Positions 16,574-20,302 of a DNA stretch of 20,302 nucleotides are shown here, piece by piece. Within the stretch, counting starts at the first letter, position 1, and each line of letters starts with the position of its first letter. The notes beneath the pieces are model-generated. The model saw only the letters and a program-made list of their open reading frames with translations, was not told the DNA's origin and ran no database searches. Position numbers and translations under genes: made by a program. The stretch is from a virus, in the IMG/VR virus record IMGVR_UViG_3300017728_000151, positions 1 to 20,302 of that record; one strand, 5' to 3'.

Positions 16574-17047
16574 TTATACTAATTTAGTATTTAAACTTTT
16601 AATATTTTCAATTTCACTTTTTAATTGTTGTATTTGTGATCTCCTTCTTTGTAATACAGGAGTATTAGCAGGATTAGGTGCAGTAGGAGACGAAGGTACA
16701 GTAACTATATATCCTACCTTATACTCAATATCGTCTAGCATTCCACCTATTAAATCTAACATTTCGTTTAATAAATCTTCTAATTGATCTCCTAATACCG
16801 CGGGTTCTGTAGGGTAAGTATTATCAAATTCTAAACCTAAATATATATTAGGTGAATTTACTACAAATTTACTTTCGTTTTCATCAGGACTAGTATCAAA
16901 ATGAAAACTACCATTAGTACTAAACCCAATAGCTTTATCTGAAAATAATAAGATACTATCTTCTTTAGCATTAAAAATTAATCTATCTGAATTAATTATT
17001 ACTTGGTTTCCTTGATATGTGTTAGGGGATTGTGGTATATATGACAT
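16574..17047 (-). CDS. Small beta-rich spike-like protein, possible C-terminal gp5 equivalent
   Basis: This 157-residue protein has short alternating beta-strand units at residues about 14-52 (NQVIINSDRLIFNAK, then SILLFSDKAIGFST, then GSFHFD). This is the rhythm of a stacked beta-helix or spike. VNSPNIYLG follows (63-71), then PAVLGDQLEDLLNEMLDL (82-99), which recalls the end of gp5-type phage spikes. Residues 130-157 are a charged helix. I do not see the repeated octapeptides of the T4 gp5 needle, so this would be a shorter variant. Its ATG overlaps the stop of the M15 peptidase gene by one base (TAATG), so spike and peptidase are probably made in matched amounts. The role as central spike is inferred from pattern and location. 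Confidence 0.65.
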   Translation of the reverse strand: MSYIPQSPNTYQGNQVIINSDRLIFNAKEDSILLFSDKAIGFSTNGSFHFDTSPDENESKFVVNSPNIYLGLEFDNTYPTEPAVLGDQLEDLLNEMLDLIGGMLDDIEYKVGYIVTVPSSPTAPNPANTPVLQRRRSQIQQLKSEIENIKSLNTKLV

Positions 17048-17613
17048 TATATTAAATTTTCGTCTGCTGAGTTAATACCATGAGTATAATTTCCTTTTCT
17101 ATAAGTATTTTCTGATATAAGTTCTTTATGTAGATTTTCTAATTTACTTGCTACACTATTTAATTTTATATTTTTATCTTCTTTATATGAAATATGGATC
17201 CATGATGTTTTTTTACCTGGTTTAAAAACCCCCAATTCAGGATATTCCCATATAATTTGATAATAATCAGATAAATTATTATAACACCAATTCCAAAGTT
17301 CAGAAGATGGTCTTGAAATTGATATTAAATCAACTGCTTGACCTTTAGTATGAAGTGAATTTTTAACACCAGGAATAGGTTTAATTGAGGCATTTAGCGC
17401 TTTACATCTATAGGCTGAGGTAATTCCTATTTCTTCGGGAAAAGCAGCCATCAAGGGAGATACACATTTAGAAAATAATAATTGTAAATTATTTTTTATA
17501 TATTGTTCTGTTAATATTGGGTCAGAATCTACATCTACACCTGGAATGTTGCTAATTCCTTGGTTTTTAGCTAATTTACTTGCTATTAATTGTTTATATA
17601 AAAATTGTGCCAT
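17047..17613 (-). CDS. M15-type peptidoglycan peptidase, probably tail-associated or endolysin
   Basis: This 188-residue protein carries the full metal-binding signature of zinc D,D-peptidases of family M15 (VanY/endolysin-like, probably M15_3). It shows SAYRC with Arg69, SLHTKGQAVDL with His88 and Asp95 as metal ligands, and SWIHISY with His140 as the third ligand. Glu123 in IWEYPE may be the catalytic acid/base. Such enzymes cleave the stem peptide or cross-link of peptidoglycan. It has no signal peptide or membrane anchor. It lies between a gp5-like hub gene and a spike-like gene. T4 uses a lysozyme domain inside gp5 at this place, so a tail-tip role (local wall opening during infection) is likely. 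A lysis endolysin is the alternative. Upstream is AGGAT at about 7 bases, a weak Shine-Dalgarno candidate. Confidence 0.88.
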   Translation of the reverse strand: MAQFLYKQLIASKLAKNQGISNIPGVDVDSDPILTEQYIKNNLQLLFSKCVSPLMAAFPEEIGITSAYRCKALNASIKPIPGVKNSLHTKGQAVDLISISRPSSELWNWCYNNLSDYYQIIWEYPELGVFKPGKKTSWIHISYKEDKNIKLNSVASKLENLHKELISENTYRKGNYTHGINSADENLI

Positions 17614-17617
17614 ATTT

Positions 17618-18562
17618 TTATCCTATTGGTTCTTCAAAATCTATACTATCGGGTAGATCATTGGGGATACTATTACTATCTCTATTATCGGGTAATATTA
17701 CTTGATCTTCTGTATCTGCTATATCATAATAAGGATTTTCTGTTTCTTCTATTTCGTTTATTTCACTTTGTTGTAATTCTTCTGGTGGTAAATTATTAGG
17801 AGAAGCCATAATAGTATCTTCTTCTATATTTTCGGGCATTTCATTATTATTAATAATTGGTTCTTCTTTAGTTTCCAAAGTTAAATTAGCACCAAAAGAT
17901 AATTGGTATGTAGAAGAAGGAGTAAAATTATCTAATTGTTGATTAGAACATAAATAAATACTTGAATTATCCCCATTTATATCTTCTAATATATGGTCAA
18001 AAGGTTCTCCTTCATTAATTTCTGTTTGTCCATTTCTAATAATAGTTATGGGGTCTCCTAATTCTCCATTATTACTCCATCTATTAGGAATAGCAATATT
18101 ATTATTAGTAGTAGCCCCTAGTCTAACGGAATTACCAAACCTACCTTCTAACATAATATCACCTTCATATGGTCTTAGGGGTCTAATATTTTCTATTTCT
18201 TGAAAATACTCTCCTAACCTAAATTCTCCATTTTCATCTAATACGTTTGGATATGCATTATTATTAGGAGATTTATTTATAGATATAGGAGGTAAATAAT
18301 AAGCTTCAGCATTATTATTTTCATTATATTCTGATGTAGGAGCTCCTAATATATATACTATTTCATTAGCTATGGGGTAATGTGAAATATTATAAAATAA
18401 TGGTTTAGCTGTGGGAAGTTGAGTAAAATCATTATCTATAGGAGTAGAAGTATTTAGGGGTGTATATAAAATAGTTCCAATAGAATTTTCACCCAAATAT
18501 CTTGGGTGATTATTATCTAAAATAATATCTTGTACTCTTACTACCTCTAAATTAGTTTTCAT
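17618..18562 (-). CDS. gp5-like baseplate hub protein (probable OB-fold), with acidic tail
   Basis: This 314-residue protein begins with VRVQDIILDNNHPRYLG (residues 8-24). It has PLFYNISHYPIANEIVYIL near 54-71 and the conserved PYEGDIMLEGRFGNSVRLG at 131-149. I associate this with the N-terminal hub part of gp5-like proteins in marine T4-like phages. In T4, the OB-fold of gp5 connects hub and spike. Residues about 200-230 complete the folded part (SSIYLCSNQQ, then TYQLSFGANLTLE). From about 231 to the end the protein is low-complexity, very acidic and Asn-rich (EEDTIMASPNN, then EINEIEETENPYYD), probably disordered. The gene overlaps the end of the preceding small gene by 11 bases. It lacks the lysozyme domain found in T4 gp5; the peptidase next door seems to take that place. 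Confidence 0.72.
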   Translation of the reverse strand: MKTNLEVVRVQDIILDNNHPRYLGENSIGTILYTPLNTSTPIDNDFTQLPTAKPLFYNISHYPIANEIVYILGAPTSEYNENNNAEAYYLPPISINKSPNNNAYPNVLDENGEFRLGEYFQEIENIRPLRPYEGDIMLEGRFGNSVRLGATTNNNIAIPNRWSNNGELGDPITIIRNGQTEINEGEPFDHILEDINGDNSSIYLCSNQQLDNFTPSSTYQLSFGANLTLETKEEPIINNNEMPENIEEDTIMASPNNLPPEELQQSEINEIEETENPYYDIADTEDQVILPDNRDSNSIPNDLPDSIDFEEPIG

Positions 18563-18929
18563 TTGGTTTTTCTAATTGTTTAGGTTTAGATTCAACAGTT
18601 TTAGCTATTTCTTCAGTTAAATCCTGAAGTTGAGCCATTTCATCTTCTGTTAATAACCCACCATCACCTGAACTTGCTGTACCTGTAGATAAACGTTGTA
18701 CAATAGCTGCCATTTTTATTAATGCATCATCATTTTTAACACTAATTTCCATATATTCTTTAATTAATGGTACTACAACGGTAGCATCACCTAAAGATTG
18801 GACTAGTGGTTTTAATTCTGATATTAAAGAGGCTAATTGTTTAGCTTTTTTCTTTTGATTTCCATGAATATCTTTTAATAAATCAGAAAAAGACACATCA
18901 TCGAATAATACTTGATTTAATGGATCCAT
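18552..18929 (-). CDS. Small helical protein of unknown function upstream of the hub genes
   Basis: This 125-residue, mostly helical, charged protein begins MDPLNQVLFDDVSFSDLLKD. It has a Leu/Ile-rich helix near residues 30-75 (LASLISELKPLVQSLGD, then VVVPLIKEYMEISVKND) and a Gly/Ser-rich linker around 83-91. A second acidic helix follows at 93-110. It has no membrane segment and no recognised family. It lies directly before the hub gene and overlaps it by 11 bases, so its translation is coupled to hub production. That fits a small chaperone or assembly partner, but this is a guess. The ATG at 18929 is 27 bases from the sigma gene and follows a promoter-like motif, so this gene may head the hub transcript. 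Confidence 0.65.
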   Translation of the reverse strand: MDPLNQVLFDDVSFSDLLKDIHGNQKKKAKQLASLISELKPLVQSLGDATVVVPLIKEYMEISVKNDDALIKMAAIVQRLSTGTASSGDGGLLTEDEMAQLQDLTEEIAKTVESKPKQLEKPNEN

Positions 18930-18937
18930 ATTATTTT

Positions 18938-18948
18938 ATTATAAATAT
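18938..18948 (-). promoter_or_regulatory. Candidate late promoter element before the hub gene group
   Basis: The sense strand of the 27-base gap reads CCATATTTATAATAAAATAAT directly before ATG. It carries the ATATTTATAA core shared with the other longer gaps. It lies only 8 bases before the start codon. If it is a -10 type element, the transcript would be almost leaderless. Support is by recurrence only. Confidence 0.38.
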
Positions 18949-18956
18949 GGAAAAAT

Positions 18957-19724
18957 TTAAACTCTTACGTATCCTGTTTCTGCATACTCAGTATAAAGTT
19001 TTTTATATAATTTTTTAAGTACTTTAGTTACTTTAGTAATTACAGGAGTATCAACATCTGTTATTTCTCTTATATAGATATAAAGTGCTTTTTTATTAAA
19101 TATTTCTAAATTTTCTCTACGTTTAAAAAGTATATTAATTGCATCACAAACTTTTCTATCTTTATCTTTTTTAAATAATATAAACATATTTTTATCAACA
19201 TATTCTGTAAAATAATCGATAAATTCTTTTATATCTTGTTTACGACCATCTCTACCTAATTGACGTAATACACCATCATCCTCATCTGCTGATAATACGG
19301 GTACTGTTGCTTTTTTCTTTTTATAGTTGTTGTTATTATATAATATAAGATAATTTTTACCTACAATAGAAAAATAACTAAATGCTTTTGAACCTTTTTC
19401 TGGTTTAAAATAATCTAATTTTTCTAAGAAAAAACAACACACTTCATGTTTTAGATCTTCTAACGATTCTACTTCTGTATAATAAAATTTAAATGTATGG
19501 ATTAGATTTTCAGCTAATTTATAAAAAGCATATGCTATACGATCACGATAAATTTCATTTCTTTCTTCTTGATTAGATGAAGATAAATATTCTTTTATAG
19601 CTAAATCTACATCTGAAGTAAAATATTGTTTTTTAGAAGGTTTTCTACCTCTTTTTTTCTTAACAACTGGTTCTGGAGTAAGAGAACCGGAACTAGCCGG
19701 TTCTTGTTTTTTTTCGTTTGACAT
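18957..19724 (-). CDS. gp55: gp55-like sigma factor for late transcription
   Basis: This 255-residue protein resembles T4 gp55 (185 residues), the sigma factor that directs host RNA polymerase to late promoters. The sigma region 2-like core is at residues about 60-135: LAENLIHTFKF (70-80), LEDLKHEVCCFFLEKLDYFK (88-107) and a Tyr/Phe-rich FSYFSIVGKNYLI (115-127). A basic patch NNYKKKKA follows at 132-139. Two additions are visible. The first is an N-terminal basic stretch with KKKRGRKPSKK (22-32), similar to an AT-hook. The second is a C-terminal part (about 165-250) with IREITDVDTPVITKVTKVLK, which could be a helix-turn-helix like sigma region 4. It is followed by structural genes with a shared AT-rich motif, its likely targets. 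Family placement is by pattern; the extra domains are inferred. Confidence 0.8.
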   Translation of the reverse strand: MSNEKKQEPASSGSLTPEPVVKKKRGRKPSKKQYFTSDVDLAIKEYLSSSNQEERNEIYRDRIAYAFYKLAENLIHTFKFYYTEVESLEDLKHEVCCFFLEKLDYFKPEKGSKAFSYFSIVGKNYLILYNNNNYKKKKATVPVLSADEDDGVLRQLGRDGRKQDIKEFIDYFTEYVDKNMFILFKKDKDRKVCDAINILFKRRENLEIFNKKALYIYIREITDVDTPVITKVTKVLKKLYKKLYTEYAETGYVRV

Positions 19725-19732
19725 TTAGGGGA

Positions 19733-20002
19733 TTATTTAATAGTAAATTCGTTTAAAGCATCTTGTATTTTTTTAATATCTACCCAAAACCATCCTATTT
19801 CATCATCACTTTTAAATATTCCTCTATCATCAATCTGTTTTAATCTTTGATCACATGCATTGATGGCTTCACTTTGTTTAGAAATAAAATTTTCATATTC
19901 TATTTGTATATCTTCTAATTTTTCTATTTGTTTAAGTAAATTTCTAATTATAAAAAAAGAAGTTACAATTATTACTGCTAATGTAATACTAAGTGTTAAC
20001 AT
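19733..20002 (-). CDS. Small membrane-anchored coiled-coil protein, unknown function
   Basis: This 89-residue protein has one clear N-terminal membrane helix at residues about 3-21 (TLSITLAVIIVTSFFIIRN). A coiled-coil stretch at about 22-60 (LLKQIEKLEDIQIEYENFIS) and a conserved-looking C-terminal part (IDDRGIFKSDDEIGWFWVDI) follow. Small phage proteins with this layout occur in several T4-like marine phages as far as I recall, with no known function. There is no cleavage motif, so it is probably anchored in the inner membrane with the bulk in the cytoplasm. It lies 8 bases before the sigma gene, 2 bases after another small gene. A role in late gene expression or host takeover cannot be shown from sequence. 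Confidence 0.7.
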   Translation of the reverse strand: MLTLSITLAVIIVTSFFIIRNLLKQIEKLEDIQIEYENFISKQSEAINACDQRLKQIDDRGIFKSDDEIGWFWVDIKKIQDALNEFTIK

Positions 20003-20004
20003 AA

Positions 20005-20256
20005 TTAATCTTTAAAAAATGAATCTATAACATCTAATGTTGCTGATGCTAATTTTGGGTTATTTTCTGCATTTACTTTTTTAGCTGCTCTTAGTGTTTT
20101 ATCACCTTTAGTAGCGTTTGCTGGTTTATTAGTTTTAGGCACTGCATCTGTTGCATTATTCCATTCTTCAAATTCAATTTGAGCAGCCATATGATCTGCT
20201 TGATGCATTAATAATGGTAAATGTGTTCTTAATCTAGTTTCTTTTTGACTAGACAT
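20005..20256 (-). CDS. Small protein of unknown function, possibly the end of a longer gene
   Basis: From the ATG at 20256 this encodes 83 residues: MSSQKETRLRTHLPLLMHQA, then a segment rich in Lys/Ala/Asn, ending VIDSFFKD. The frame has no stop before the right edge. A TTG at 20286 is a weaker start, and the frame may continue past the window (upstream residues KIHDGLYDESNKFYF). The gene may therefore start outside and only its end be seen here. It contains His/Met-rich residues near 13-20 (PLLMHQADHMAAQ) and no membrane segment or known motif. The stop lies 2 bases before the next start, so it is in the same transcript as the membrane protein and sigma gene. Confidence 0.5.
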   Translation of the reverse strand: MSSQKETRLRTHLPLLMHQADHMAAQIEFEEWNNATDAVPKTNKPANATKGDKTLRAAKKVNAENNPKLASATLDVIDSFFKD

Positions 20257-20302
20257 AAAGTAGAACTTATTTGACTCATCATACAAACCATCATGAATTT
20301 TA

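Noticed and set aside
16563-16787. Plus-strand ORF of 74 codons with a hydrophobic start resembling a signal peptide
   Set aside because: It is antisense to the spike-like gene, in a region where the minus-strand frames are continuous and coupled.
17605-17799. Plus-strand ORF rich in Leu/Tyr/Phe, like a membrane protein
   Set aside because: It is antisense to the acidic tail of the hub gene; Asn/Glu codons read backwards give Leu/Phe/Ile, so it is an artefact.

Overview
This window looks like part of the genome of a lytic, T4-like contractile-tailed phage (myovirus), very AT-rich and of probable marine type. All 20 genes lie on the minus strand and are packed end to end. Gaps run from a 1-base ATG/TAA overlap to 48 bases, and no stretch of 300 bases lacks a gene. 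No tRNA, CRISPR array, insertion sequence, integrase or host gene was seen. Three products can be named with good confidence from sequence alone: the gp6 baseplate wedge protein, the gp25 baseplate wedge protein and a gp55-like late-transcription sigma factor. Also clear is an M15-type peptidoglycan peptidase with a complete metal-binding motif set.

In the direction of transcription (right to left) the layout is as follows. Positions 20302-18957 hold a small unknown protein, a membrane-anchored coiled-coil protein and the gp55-like sigma factor. Positions 18929-15122 look like the hub/spike end of the baseplate: a small unknown protein, a gp5-like hub protein, the M15 peptidase, a small beta-rich spike-like protein, a hydrophobic protein of unknown role and a coiled-coil protein. 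Positions 15122-12823 carry gp25 and gp6, the wedge core. Positions 12821-6126 carry a DNRLRE-like protein, a tandem pair of paralogous unknown proteins and a 1197-residue protein with a tail-protein-like core and a concanavalin/LamG-like domain. Positions 6114-1 carry a run of probable appendage or fibre proteins. Two of these share a C-terminal module, and the last runs off the left edge.

The gene order hub, peptidase, spike, gp25, gp6, large wedge or fibre proteins follows T4 logic (53-5-6-7-8...). The functions that T4 joins in gp5 (OB-fold, tail lysozyme, beta-spike) appear to be spread over three adjacent genes. The sigma factor presumably serves the late promoters of this same block. 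A shared AT motif (sense strand ATATTTATAA or a close variant) sits in each of the four longest gaps and is the best promoter candidate.

Nearly all starts lack a Shine-Dalgarno sequence and have A/T-rich leaders instead, for example AACAAATAACAAACAACA before ATG. All 19 visible stops are TAA. The lack of Shine-Dalgarno sequences, together with the family resemblances recalled, points to a Bacteroidota (marine flavobacterial) host, but that is an inference. I see no clear sign of a wholly new system such as defence, CRISPR or a retroelement. The novelty lies in the architecture of the tail tip and in unassigned structural proteins.
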